A program made the position numbers and the translations under genes. From the NCBI GenBank assembly GCA_003013855.2, contig ML058484.1, forward strand, positions 10,713,344 through 10,777,343: a stretch of DNA of 64,000 bases, read 5' to 3'. Shown here in pieces: positions 11,790 to 22,677 of the stretch (the first letter of the stretch is position 1; each line of letters begins with the position of its first letter). This DNA comes from Liriodendron chinense. Its lineage: Eukaryota; Streptophyta; Magnoliopsida; Magnoliales; Magnoliaceae. The notes beneath the pieces were generated by a model. That model was not told the DNA's origin. It saw only the letters and a program-made list of their open reading frames with translations, and searched no databases.

Positions 11790-14700
11790 CTGCATGTTGG
11801 ATACCAATTCATCAATATTAATACATACTCACCCATCATGTGTTACGAACTAGATGGTTAACTCTAAAAAAAGTACTCAGAACAAATGATCCTAGCCATC
11901 AATTTTCAAACGTCGAAGCTGGCCATTTTCTTTTTTACTGTACATTTATAAGGGATAATAGGTATGCTAAGGATAGTATGTCCGGAGTGACCTTCAATTG
12001 TGGCCATCCATAGATGGGAGTTAATAGATGAATGATCTGGATCGACCATCCCATCTCATGAAAGAATCATTTACACAGAAACTGTGCATTGATGACTCGG
12101 GACTCCGACTAACTCATCTTAGTTGACTCAAAATCAGTGGAGTCCCGTATGGTTTTGGCACTATGAGTATGCATTGAGAATATGCCTGAGTCAGCCGAGT
12201 TGGGGGATGATTCATCCAAGTCGGGAGGCATATTCTCAGTGCGGACTCCGACTCGTGATTTGAAACTGTACCAGACTTGATTGGGTCAACTCGGACGAGT
12301 CGGCAATCCACTAGCATGGAGCTAGCTAGCAAACAAGGGATGCAATAGGCCATCAATTTAGGTGGGCCACCAAATAACCATAAATGGGCTTGGGCTTGGG
12401 CCATGCCTCAGTGGAAAGTTCTTGTCAAACCCAGCCCACCTGTCAAATATTAGGGGTGCACGTGGAAGTGGAACCGGTGGAACTGGTAAACCGGACTGGA
12501 GCCGGTTAGTTCGGTTCGGTTGGTCCGGTTCGGAAGCACACCCATTCGGTTCTGATTCCTAAAATCAAAGAACTGGTTAGTTCGATTTGGTTCTTGGTTA
12601 GGGGTTCTGTAGGACCAGACCGGACCGTAGAACCGAACCCTAGGTATTCAACCCTCACTGTTTCATGTCGAGTAGTCTACTTAAAATTTGGATCTATTTG
12701 ATTTTTTTTTTTTAATGTGGCCCACCTAAAAATTGCCTAACAATGAGGATGGACGGTGTAGATCTAACAAACGCATCATGGTATGCCCATAGGGGGCCCT
12801 GTGATATGAATGGGCTAGATTATAAGAAAAAAGCTTGCAATTGGGCTGGATTATAAAAACAAACGATGCAATTGAGCTGGGTTATAAAAAGCCCAGAATC
12901 GTAGAATTGAACTGGAACTGAACTGGTTTTTTATGGTCTAGTCCAGGTTCGATTCTAAGGTGCAAATGGTCCGATTTCCAGTTCTGGTTTTCCTGGAGCC
13001 GTTGGGAATGATTTAGTTCCAGTTCCATCCCAGAACCGGACCGAACCAAACCGTATGCACCTCTAATACTACTATGGGCCAGAAATTTAGTTGTGTGCCT
13101 ATCTAGTTGGACTAAACCGAGACCAAATCTTGGCCCATGATAGGTCAGGACCAAAAAGCTAATGGGCCACTCTGGTCCGTTGCCAAGCATATGGGTTGTG
13201 ATGGGGCAAATACCATATGCATTGCCGATCTTCTCGGTCGTCTTGAATCCGGCGGTAACTGCAACACAGGCAAACATGAGCAGGTAGTTGATCTCAGGTA
13301 TGTAAACCTGGCCCTCATACTTCGATGAAGTATGGACAATCTTAACCAGAGGGAAGCAGCCGAGCGATAGGGACTGTTGGATGATGGAGAAGGTGCCGGA
13401 GATCATGGCTTGGCTGGCGATGATTGACGCCAAGACAGCCACCACGAACATGGGCCAATATAAATGTTCTGCACCATGATTAGTTGCATGTTAGTGGTCC
13501 AAAATCAACTGTTTGTTCAATGTCCCACGTGAAACTATAGCAATGAGCAGGGGCTTCCATCACCTGGTATGGACCGATAGAAGGTTTCTCCGACGTCGTT
13601 GTTGTGTGAACGGAGATACGATGCTTGGCCTGCATATGCTAAAACGAGGGACGGGAAAGTCACCGAACACATGCTTATTTGTATGGAGCGGACTGTGAAG
13701 TGCCCAACGTCAGCGAACATCGCTTCAGTACCTGTTGCATAAGATCATTGTAAGTGCATGTATTTACTCATAAAACAGTACTAAAGTGTGAAACAATCAT
13801 GCCGTTCATCCTGTGAGGCCCCACACGAACATGTCTTGGCCCAAAAATCAGCCCAATCTAGTCACCAATTGTGTGAAATGAGATTTTTTTTTTTTTTTTT
13901 TTTAAATGAAACACACCCGTCTTTTGTCCTAAATTCGACAAAAGAACTAATTTTCTTTTGGATATCAGCACCCATAGTGTAAGGGGACTCTTTATTTTAC
14001 CACTTAATGTGAAATATAAGGCCGGTGGATTTTCTGAAAATGGCAAAAATATCTTTACAAAGTGGTATGCTGTGGATAGCAATTTGGACCATTCAAAAGC
14101 TCATGGATAGTGAACTAGACTGTTCCAAGATGGTGGACATCAGGCAATCAGTTAATTGGATCTTTTAAAAGAAGGTGGACAACTTTTTAAACTGTTCAAA
14201 AGTACATGGACAATGATTTGGACCATTCCAAGATAGTGGACAACAATCTAAATTATGTTGGGAGAAAGGGCAGCGGAAGCAGAAGCTGAACGTACAGAGT
14301 AATGCGAGATCAAACAAGAAATACTATGAAATCAAACCACATACAAGCATTCACCACAAGAGAATCCAAATTTATGTGTAAAAACCCCTCGATGGGTAAA
14401 AAACCACTGTACAAAGCAATCCACTATGATTAACAGAAAATTACAAAGATTGACAGCCAACAAGTAAAAAAAAATAGAAAACCTAAGCTCTCTCTCTCAC
14501 AAACACTTCTTCCCTCTTCCTAACGCAATTAGGAAACCTTGAACACCTTAGGATACCATCTAAGTCCGGATGCATGCCATATATATAGCAAGAATTCCGA
14601 AAATAGAAATATCTTACGCACTACCGCGTAATGCGCAAGAAACCGCGTGCACAGTCGACCGGTCGCACCTTGCACAAAAATAGTCCAGGGAGAAAACACA

Positions 14701-17700
14701 TCTACGCTGCCTCATCACCGATCGATCGCCCGAACGATCGGAGCCTCCTGCAGACCGATCGCCCGAATGGTCAAGGCAACACAGAAACTGTCCAGCCTTC
14801 ACTGTGCATCTAGGCTATACGGCCAGACCGGTCGCCCAACCAGTCTAAGCACCCAAACCGTGCACATGTTTGAAGGCTCCCCTGCAGATTACTCAACACT
14901 AGGTGGCCCATGATTTGAATATTTTAAAAGTGCACAGCTCTTTGGACATTCAAAAGATCTGAACAATTACTTGGACCAATCCAGGATGATGGACAATGAT
15001 TTACGCTAGATTATTAGAATAGGTTGACAGTGATTTGGACCTTTCTAAGATGTTGGACAACAATCTAGATCAATCCTCCCATCAATATATGCAAAGATAT
15101 CATCATTCTAAGATTATTTTCGAATAGAAAATGGGTATGAAACATAAGTCGGTATGAAACATAAGTGATGGTCTATGACTTATATTTTAGACGTACATTT
15201 GCTCCACCTGATGGACCATTCTTAATTTCAGATCGGGAGAAGTTCCGGCGTGAAGATAATGAATTTGTGGATGCAACGGTGCCTACCCCACCTAATGAAT
15301 TGATCACATGTGCCAAGCTAGCAAGTGTGTTGTAGATAATCTCTTTTTACCTCAAGATTTCTCTTGTAAGCATCTACTTACAGCTCACAGGTATGCACAT
15401 TCTCTTGTAAGAAAACGTAAATGTGCGAGAGGGATGTAACTAACCGGTGATGGCGAGTACGACGCCACCCAGAGAAACCCATGCATCTTTCTTATTTCTC
15501 CTGAAATAATCGATGATGTATTTTGGATTGAGAGCTTTGACAACGGACGGATCATATTTGACAAAGTTGAAAATGCCGATGCCTCCTATCATTAGGAACC
15601 ACACGATGATGATTGGTGCGAAGCTGTAGCCCACCTTATCAGTTCCAAATCTTTGAACTAAGAATAGACAGATCAAGATGCCGACTGATACCCATACAAT
15701 CCTTCCTAAAAGAAAAATAAGAAGAAGAGTACTTCAGTGAGTGCACTTATATTAAAAGATCATAACCAACCATCATGTGAGTCCTACCTTGGGTGGGTCA
15801 TGTCACACCATTTCTAACCTTTGAATTGGATGAAATGAGCCTTATTTTTAAGGGTGCGTTTGGTTTTACCAAATATCATGATACTTTGTGATTAATCAGA
15901 CTAATAAATCATGAAATACCATGATACATGCAACCAAACACACCCTAAAAAATTGGCCATTTCTCGTGATATTTCATAAAGAAACGTTTATCACTCTCAT
16001 TATATATCTTATCAGCTAATTTATTCTCATCCACGGTTCAAATGTGTACCAGATCCAAAATGATCATCAGATCCACCCTACATCGGATGGGACATCTCCA
16101 AAAACTCAAACAGATTGGACAATCTTAACCCTTGGATTGGAGTACTCTTCTATCAATGTCCATGTCCACAACAGAGGATCCAGACTCTTGATAGAACACA
16201 GAAGAGAATGCATACCTTCGGTCATGGAGCTTGTAGCTTTCTTTATCCCTCCCACGGCAGACAAGACTACAAACAAAATTTCAAAAGAATTCCACGTCAG
16301 CAAAGGACCCAAAACCTATCACCATTGATGATGATGCAAGTGGGCAATCTTTATTTGGTGATTAAAATTGGATACGTGGCATGAAAGAGGAATGATCTGA
16401 ACCGTTGACCTGTCAAAAATAAATTGATTATTGTCCGCAAACGGAGTGGATAATCTAGTAGGGGGATATTTTCCCAGTCAGTTTTATAGCTGCTTATAGG
16501 CATTTCTACTGTCAATTTTTTTAGTCAAAGATTGGACGGTGAAAATCATCCGATTGTAGATCCATGATGGACCACCTCATGGACTTCCATTATCATTTGA
16601 CTTCATAACCATCCATTTACAAGCCCACCAATCAGACAGACAACATCATCCTATCGGTGCAACATTTACGCAATCAGAGAAACAGTGAAAGAAGATGAGA
16701 CCTGAGATGCATGGAGTTAGTATTCCGTCGCCGATCACCATGGAAGTTCCGAGCATGGTCACGAATAATAGAAGATATTTCGCGAATGGGCTCTTCTCAA
16801 ACGTTGATTTCAGCTTTGATGCCCGGCGAAGACGATTGCTTGGCAGTTCAAGCTGGAAATTCGAAACGTCTCTATCCTCAGCTTGCTGGCTTGGAATCAA
16901 ACTGACCTTAACATAACGGCAGATCAGCGAATACAATGCAAAAGTCCCACCTATAATCACATTCAAATTGTATAAATTAGAGTAATAACCAATACAAAAT
17001 CCAACGTTAGATCTTCTTCAGATGTGTAGAAAACCAGGACGAGCATCAAGTGGGCCACCCATTTCATGTGTCCTATACTAAAATCATGGCACCACACTCG
17101 TCAGGTGGGCCCTACATGTATTGCTTAACGTTTTACAGGCGCGGCTTTGATGGATACATGACTGTGGGGCCCACCTTGATGTGTATGGCTTACATGATCC
17201 ACTCTGTCCATCCGTTTTGATGGCTCATTTTAGGGCATGGCCCAAAAATGAAGCAGATCCAAATCTCAGCAGGACCACACCACAGGAAATAGTGGTGATT
17301 GACCTATTAAAAACTTCTCGTGGACCACAAAAGTTTTGGATCAAGCTGATATTTGTGTGGTCCACTCATCCAGCTGGTCTTTGTGACCATATCAACAGGT
17401 TGGATGGCGAATAAACATTCCGGTGGCCCCTCATATGTTTTTAATGGTGGGTATTCAATTACCACTGTGTCCTATGGTGCAGTTCGCCTAAGATTTGGAT
17501 CTGCTCATTTCTGGGATCCTGCCCTAAAATGATATATCAAAAAGGATGGACGGGTTGGATGTAATGAACATATTTCACGGTGGGCCCCACAGTCAGGGAC
17601 CCACTGAGGCGCGCCCTCCTTTTCCTAGCAGTTACACGTATGGCTCACCTGATAAGAAATAAATGGTCTTGTGGGCCATCATGTTGATGGACCGTGACTC

Positions 17701-20700
17701 AAAACCAAGGTGATCAGATCATGGTGAGGATCCAACCAACGGTCCCCAACTGATTGTCTACTTCTCTGATGGTTAGGATAGTCAAATCTCACCAGTATTG
17801 GGCCATGTCATATCCGGGCAGTGGCCCACCAGATCAATGGCCATGATCACCTTACACATTTGAAATATGAATCATAAATGAGATCCTAACCGTCGCCGTT
17901 GTCGTTGGCATGGAGGACGATGAAGACGTACTTGATGAACGGAAGCAAGGTGAGGGTATAGAAGATTAAGGACAGCACACCCAAGATGTCATCGTTGTGC
18001 TTGATGCCGTTGGTGAAGGTGCTCGAGTACACGTATAAAGGAGATGTGCCGATATCACCGTACACGATTCCAATGCTCTGAAAGGCTAGATGTAGGATCG
18101 TGGGCCAAGCAACGTTCTGCATGAATTTTAGAATTTACTGATAAGTACGTTCAATGAACGTCCCAGATCTCCCGCACGCATGTTGCATGTATACACGTGT
18201 GGAGCACCTGTGCTTGGCAACAATTCTAGTGTTCACATGGAGAGATAAGAGATGTGTGAAAGATCAAGCCAGATCATCTGGTGGATCGGCTCAAAGAGGG
18301 TAGGGGTGCACACGGAACTGGTGGAAGCGATGAACCGGAGTGGAACCGGTTCAGTCCAATCGGGTTTTGAACCGTACCGATTCCGAAAATCAAAGAATCA
18401 GATAGTCTGGTTTGGTTCTTAGTTTGGGATTCCGTAGAATCAAACCAAACCATGAACCGAATCTAGAATTGGACTATATAATCAGACCGTGGAAACAAAC
18501 CCTGAGTGTTCAACCCTCATTATTTTATGTCAAGTAGTCCACTTAAGGTATGCCGATCAAGGTATGTAAACACATTAAGGTATACCCATGGTGGGCCCTG
18601 AGGTATGGATGGGCTGGATTATAAAAATAAATCATACAATTGGACTGGATTATAAAAAGCCTAAAATAGTAGAACCGATCGAACTAGGACCTAGGGCTGT
18701 GAACGGATTAAATTCAGACCGGATCAATGTTGATCTGAATTCGATTTGATTAAGGATTTATATAATCCGATCCGTTTAAAATTTTCAAATCCGAATTCAA
18801 TATGATTAAAACTAGTACCCGTTTATGTAAATCCAATCAAAACTAGTACTCTTTTATGTAAATTTGATATAAAAAAACCAGTGTAATCCTAGATTTTTTT
18901 TTAATCTAGGTATGGTTTAGGATACATGCCAAACCCGACTGCCCCGACCCGTGTATACCAAACCTGAACTGCCCTGAGTTTTGGAATAGTGTTATTTTTT
19001 GTACTTCTTTTATCCCAACGAGTAAAACCTAGTGGACATTCCATCCCAACTATTTCCCCTGTTGTGGTCTGCCAGAGTTTCGGATCATCATAATTCTTAG
19101 GTTATAGGGTGAAGATGAGGTTTGGATCGTAACCCGACCTGACCCAACTTGTATCAACATATAGGATTAAGTAGGGTTATGGTTGACCCTTTTGCAAGTA
19201 AGATAAGGTTAGGGTTGGGTTAGGCCAACCCGGATCACAACCCAAAGCGAAATCCGTACTTTTAAAATATGATTAGGTTCGGGCTGGAAATGGGCTCAAC
19301 TTGACCCCGTGGGTAGGCCTATTCCTACTGGAGCATAACTTGTTTTTTACTGTCCGGTTTTGGTTTGGTTCTAGGTGCAAACAGTTCAATTTCAATTCTA
19401 ATTTTCCCATAACCATTGGGAACGGTTCGGTGTGCACCCCTGCAGAGATGGCCATCAGGATGGTCAGACAATCCTAACAGCTTGATGGTAGCAGGCTCCA
19501 AAAATGGATGGTGGCCATTTATTTAAACTTTTCTTCAAGCCGAACCATTACAATCGTCTAATTCAACCTGGTCTTAGTTCCATGGCCCTTGATGGTGGCT
19601 GCTGGAGGAGGGCCCTGGATCTTGTACACGTGTGACATGTGTCCCATGGAAATTTTGCGCAATGAGTGGTAGAAAATTAGAAAAATGGTGTAACCCAAAG
19701 CACCCTTGGATTATTATTATTATTATTATTTTGTTAGTCATGCAACGCACCCACCTTGTCAGCTGCACGATGCACCAGACGGTTAGTCAGACGATGCACC
19801 CACCCACCTGTTTTCCAGTGGGCTAGCTAGCACGCGAGACACAAATCTTGTGACGAATCTCATTTTTGGGAATTTATTTAAAGATTATAAAAATTTAAGG
19901 TTTTTCTCCTGATATTAACCGTAAAATCTCACTATAAATAATAATAATTTTTTTTAATCATAAATTAGTATATTGTTTTAAATAAATAGTTATTAATTAA
20001 TTAATAAAAAATTAAATAATTTTCGCGTTAATATTGGGATATTGCCGCAATAAAATCTGAAAATTTGAAACCTGCCGATATTTTGAAAATCTCACGATGT
20101 TACTGAGATAATCTCGTTTTGTTACTTTTCGCTAGAATATTGCGAGATTTCCGATATCCAAACCGTTTATATGATGGCCCCCTCAAATTGGGTGGGGAAA
20201 GATGAAAGAGCCTTTGATGATTTCACACTGTTGCTTTGAACATGGACAGTATCATTATCTTTTGAATAATCAAAGGGATGATAAACATTCAATCCGAGAT
20301 CTTTTTTTTTTTTGGATCTTTCCATCCACTGTTTGGCCCATGACATAAACGGTTTGGATTTGATGATTTCACACTGTTGCTTTGAACATGGACAGTATCA
20401 TTATCTTTTGAACAATCAAAGGGATGAAAACATTCAATCTGAGATCTTTTTTCTGCATCTTTCCCATCCACTGTCTGGTCCCATGACATAAATGGTTTGG
20501 ATCATTGGAAAAAGACTCCAATCTTGCAAACATACCGTGAATAAGTTTAATGCGATTCGCTATTTTTAGTCAAATACCCAACAAGAATTCACGAGGCTAC
20601 TGTGATAGTTCACCACCGCTTTGAAATCGGTGGTGACTCATCACCCTTAAATGACACGTTCGCCACTCACCTTCCACTATCCAGACCATCCAATTTATGG

Positions 20701-21662
20701 GCCACGGGTATCTGTAGGGTATCTGTAAAATTGCAGTGACCAAGTAATCCTGACCATCTAACAATTACTCAAACATCTAATCTTAGAAAATGCAGAAAAT
20801 TACAAAAATGCCATTCAAACATTTGATGATTCTATCGTTTCAAGATACACGCGCAATGCAGTTGCCATAATATTCGCTGGCATGAATCCACGGAGATATA
20901 AGCTGTACATTTTTGTGGGACCCAGGTGGACTGATCGAGTGATCCTAGCCGTCCAATTCAATGGGAATGAATGGTCAGTCCAAATTCAACAGGAAAAATC
21001 AGATGGTTGATATTGTTCAAGAAGTGGGACTCTTCGGCGGTTCACCATCAACAATGATAGAATTCATTTAGCCCACTCAGGATCCCGCTACATGTTGAGA
21101 TGTCCCTATGATTCAGGCATGACATCCAAGCCATTCATCATATCCGGCCCCTCATCCTCTACCACCTGAATCAGGCGGATATGAGATGAAGGTGGACCAC
21201 ACCATCTAAAATCACGTCAAAAAAACTTCTGCAAAAAACCATGCAGTAGTATTGAGATGGCCTCATGTTTGATGAATAAGGCGTCATCTTTCGGATGGAC
21301 TGCATGGCAAGTAAAAGCACGGTAGGCCCCACACAGAGTCTGGAAATCTTCGACGGAGGGCATACCCAACCCAACTTCTCCCTGTGGTGTGGCCCACCTG
21401 CGTTTTGGGTCGGCCTGATATTTTTGGTGAGAAAGAGAACATGAGGAGGCATACATGATGATCAGATTGGATATGAGAAAAAGCTAGAGAGAGATAGAGA
21501 GACCTTGGAAGCATGACCACCCGAGACTGTAGCTGCTTCAACGTCCCAAGAATCGTATCTACGCAACTTCTCCCGCGAGAATTTCCTCTCCTTCAATCCC
21601 TTTGATGGAATTTCCATCTCTTCCTTCACATCTTCGGACACTCCATCTTCTTCTTTCGACAT
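10774..21662 (-). CDS. HAK5: HAK/KUP/KT potassium transporter, cluster I (HAK5-like), 8 exons
   Basis: A plasma-membrane K+ importer by family; cluster I members do high-affinity K+ uptake, usually in roots. Joining exons 21504-21662, 17891-18116, 16702-16950, 16216-16266, 15445-15705, 13564-13731, 13214-13468 and 10774-11789 gives one open frame of 2385 nt, 794 residues, close to the usual 770-800. All introns are GT-AG and all phases fit. Diagnostic motifs: GIVYGDIGTSPLYV (residues 69-82), GDGILTPCISVLSAVGGI (exons 3-4), QRFGTDKVGYSFAP, GTEAMFADVGHF, SQAMISGTFSIIQQS, KYEGQVYIPEINYLL and the C-terminal LLKVGMTYEL typical of HAK5-type proteins. Many hydrophobic segments run through exons 2-8; the hydrophilic tail starts near residue 530. 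No frameshift or internal stop is seen. A 13-residue repeat at 669-712 is unusual. Cluster placement is from recalled motifs, not a tree. Confidence 0.93.
11027..11152 (-). repeat. 39-bp coding minisatellite in the HAK C-terminal tail
   Basis: CCATCATGG recurs at 11027, 11066, 11105 and 11144, an exact 39-bp period that keeps the reading frame. It encodes three near-identical 13-residue units (GHDGENGGATPMV and variants) at residues about 669-712. The unit is acidic and glycine-rich and sits in the variable part of the tail, where length differences are tolerated. Confidence 0.85.
11790..13213 (-). other. HAK intron 7 with a hAT-like inverted element
   Basis: Within this 1.4-kb intron, about 12451-13070 begins TAGGGGTGCACGTGG and ends with the near-inverted GTATGCACCTCTAAT. 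Both arms are rich in GAACCGG/CCGGTTC motifs that are mutually inverted. The terminus is hAT-like, but no clear 8-bp target duplication was found. A related element is in intron 1. Confidence 0.5.
13214..13468 (-). CDS. HAK5: HAK transporter exon 7
   Basis: Starts EHLYWPMFVVAVLASIIAS after GTGCAG and ends TEKIGNAY plus one base before GTATTT. It contains SQAMISGTFSIIQQS and VYIPEINYLLMFACVAV, both strongly conserved in the family. Confidence 0.92.
13564..13731 (-). CDS. HAK5: HAK transporter exon 6
   Basis: Starts GTEAMFADVGHFTVRSIQIS after CAACAG and ends FYRSIP plus one base before GTGATG. Intron 6 (13469-13563) is only 95 bp, unlike the transposon-filled introns around it. Confidence 0.92.
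14256..14898 (-). mobile_element. Solo-LTR candidate in HAK intron 5
   Basis: A 643-bp block with TG...CA ends: on the - strand it begins TGTTGAGTAATC and finishes CTCCCAACA. It interrupts a degenerate repeated stretch (GGACCATTC / GGTGGACAAC motifs) that continues on both sides. Related fragments occur at about 27100-27300. I could not find a clean 5-bp target duplication, so a truncated or diverged LTR is also possible. Confidence 0.45.
15445..15705 (-). CDS. HAK5: HAK transporter exon 5
   Basis: Starts GRIVWVSVGILICLFLVQ after TTTTAG and ends GGVVLAIT plus one base before GTTAGT. Two membrane segments flank QRFGTDKVGYSFAP; KYDPSVVKALNPKYI is the conserved cluster I loop. Confidence 0.92.
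15850..15946. repeat. About 97-bp MITE in HAK intron 4
   Basis: Terminal inverted repeats AGGGTGCGTTTGG and CCAAACACACCCT enclose a short AT-rich palindromic core (CATGATACT; AAATACCATGATAC). The ends resemble common plant hAT-type MITEs. Confidence 0.6.
16216..16266 (-). CDS. HAK5: HAK transporter exon 4 (51-nt microexon)
   Basis: VLSAVGGIKKATSSMTE, flanked by TTGTAG and GTATGC. It completes the conserved PCISVLSAVGGI motif. A 51-nt exon is easily missed by gene finders; phase 1 on both sides. Confidence 0.9.
16702..16950 (-). CDS. HAK5: HAK transporter exon 3
   Basis: Starts GTFALYSLICRYVKVSLIP after TTATAG and ends TPCIS plus one base before GTCTCA. It contains a long cytosolic loop (residues about 143-185) and a membrane segment entering GDGILTPC. 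Confidence 0.92.
17163..17605. repeat. Complete GGGCCCACC foldback element in HAK intron 2
   Basis: It runs from GTGGGGCCCACCTTGATG to the inverted GGTGGGCCCCACAGTC, with outer ends GGCGCGGC and GAGGCGCGCCC. It has the same internal order as other copies. Intron 2 is 940 bp, so nearly half is this element. Confidence 0.65.
17891..18116 (-). CDS. HAK5: HAK transporter exon 2
   Basis: Starts NVAWPTILHLAFQS after acceptor ATGCAG and ends at HANDNGD plus one base before GTTAGG. It holds the first membrane segment with the GIVYGDIGTSPLYV signature and the second (LIFYTLTLLPFIKYVFIVL). Confidence 0.92.
18302..19442. mobile_element. hAT-like non-autonomous element in HAK intron 1
   Basis: Inverted termini TAGGGGTGCACAC and GTGTGCACCCCTG bound a 1.14-kb block lacking open frames. 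GAACCGG-rich subterminal sequence resembles the intron 7 element. A second AATCCGATCC-type repeat, related to the element at 31934-32520, lies inside (about 18690-18890). The flanks (AAAGAGGG; CAGAGATG) are only partly alike, so the target duplication is uncertain. Confidence 0.5.
19711..19842 (-). mobile_element. tRNA-derived SINE, internally deleted copy, HAK intron 1
   Basis: On the - strand it starts GTGTCTCGCGTGCTAGCT and ends GGTGGGTGCG, then TGACTAAC and an (AAT)n tail. It matches the SINE at 63532-63712 at both ends but lacks most of the tRNA-like body, including the B box. Confidence 0.65.
20213..20500. repeat. 146-bp tandem duplication in HAK intron 1
   Basis: TTTGATGATTTCACACTG starts at 20213 and again at 20359, and the two copies align to about 20500 with scattered differences and a length change in a poly(T) run. 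Confidence 0.8.
21504..21662 (-). CDS. HAK5: HAK transporter exon 1
   Basis: 53 codons: an acidic, charged cytosolic N-terminus ending HASK, then donor GTCTCT. The ATG is the first one downstream of a TATA box about 77 bp upstream, and no in-frame alternative is better. Phase 0. Confidence 0.85.
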
Positions 21663-21738
21663 CTTCCTGTTAGAGAGAGAGAAGGAATATCTTACTGTTT
21701 TCAGATATGAGCTTCTCTTTTCAAAACCCCTGGATCTC

Positions 21739-21746
21739 TATTTATA
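21739..21746 (-). promoter_or_regulatory. TATA box of the HAK gene
   Basis: TATAAATA on the - strand within CCTATAAATAG, about 77 bp upstream of the ATG at 21662. This predicts transcription starting near 21710. A GA-rich leader (about 21672-21686) lies between. Confidence 0.65.
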
Positions 21747-21871
21747 GGGAGGGGAAGGGACGCGTATTGGACGCGAATTGCCTGTGTTAGACTTGGATTG
21801 CGTTGTGGAGCACTCACCAACGGTCTCACCACTCGTCCGTGCTTTGAAAGATCTTTGGAATTTTTTCGGTA

Positions 21872-22161
<290 letters not shown>

Positions 22162-22677
22162 GTATTTGATAGAATGGTTGTAATAGGCCCATTAAAATAT
22201 ATACTTTGACTAAAAAGAGAAAATTTTAAGGCTTGGATGGGTCACAAATGCAAGGATTACAAATAGGCGACTTACTAACATTTTTTAACCATTCATTTAA
22301 ATGTTCAACATTTGGATAGTTCAGATTATTTTATTAATATGATTTTAGTATTGTAGTCAATAATTGAGTTATTTTGGAGAGTCATAAACGTACCATGTGT
22401 CCAATAAATTAGTGCCTTAGAGACTTCTTTATTGCATGGGTGACTCTCCTCCTCTTGAAAGGGAGCCAAAAAAGTCATTTCCTCTTAATTCCACCATAAT
22501 CTCAAAATATTATTAGGATTTCTAAACACAACAAAATGAAGATTTAAAATACCTCCTATTTCAACTGCCTACAAATCCAAGGCTGCCAACAACAAAAAGC
22601 AGCTATATGATTTGAAATACTCTTATTTACCACTAAATCTAAATCCAAGGTGCCAAACGAGGTGGAGTATTTAATAA

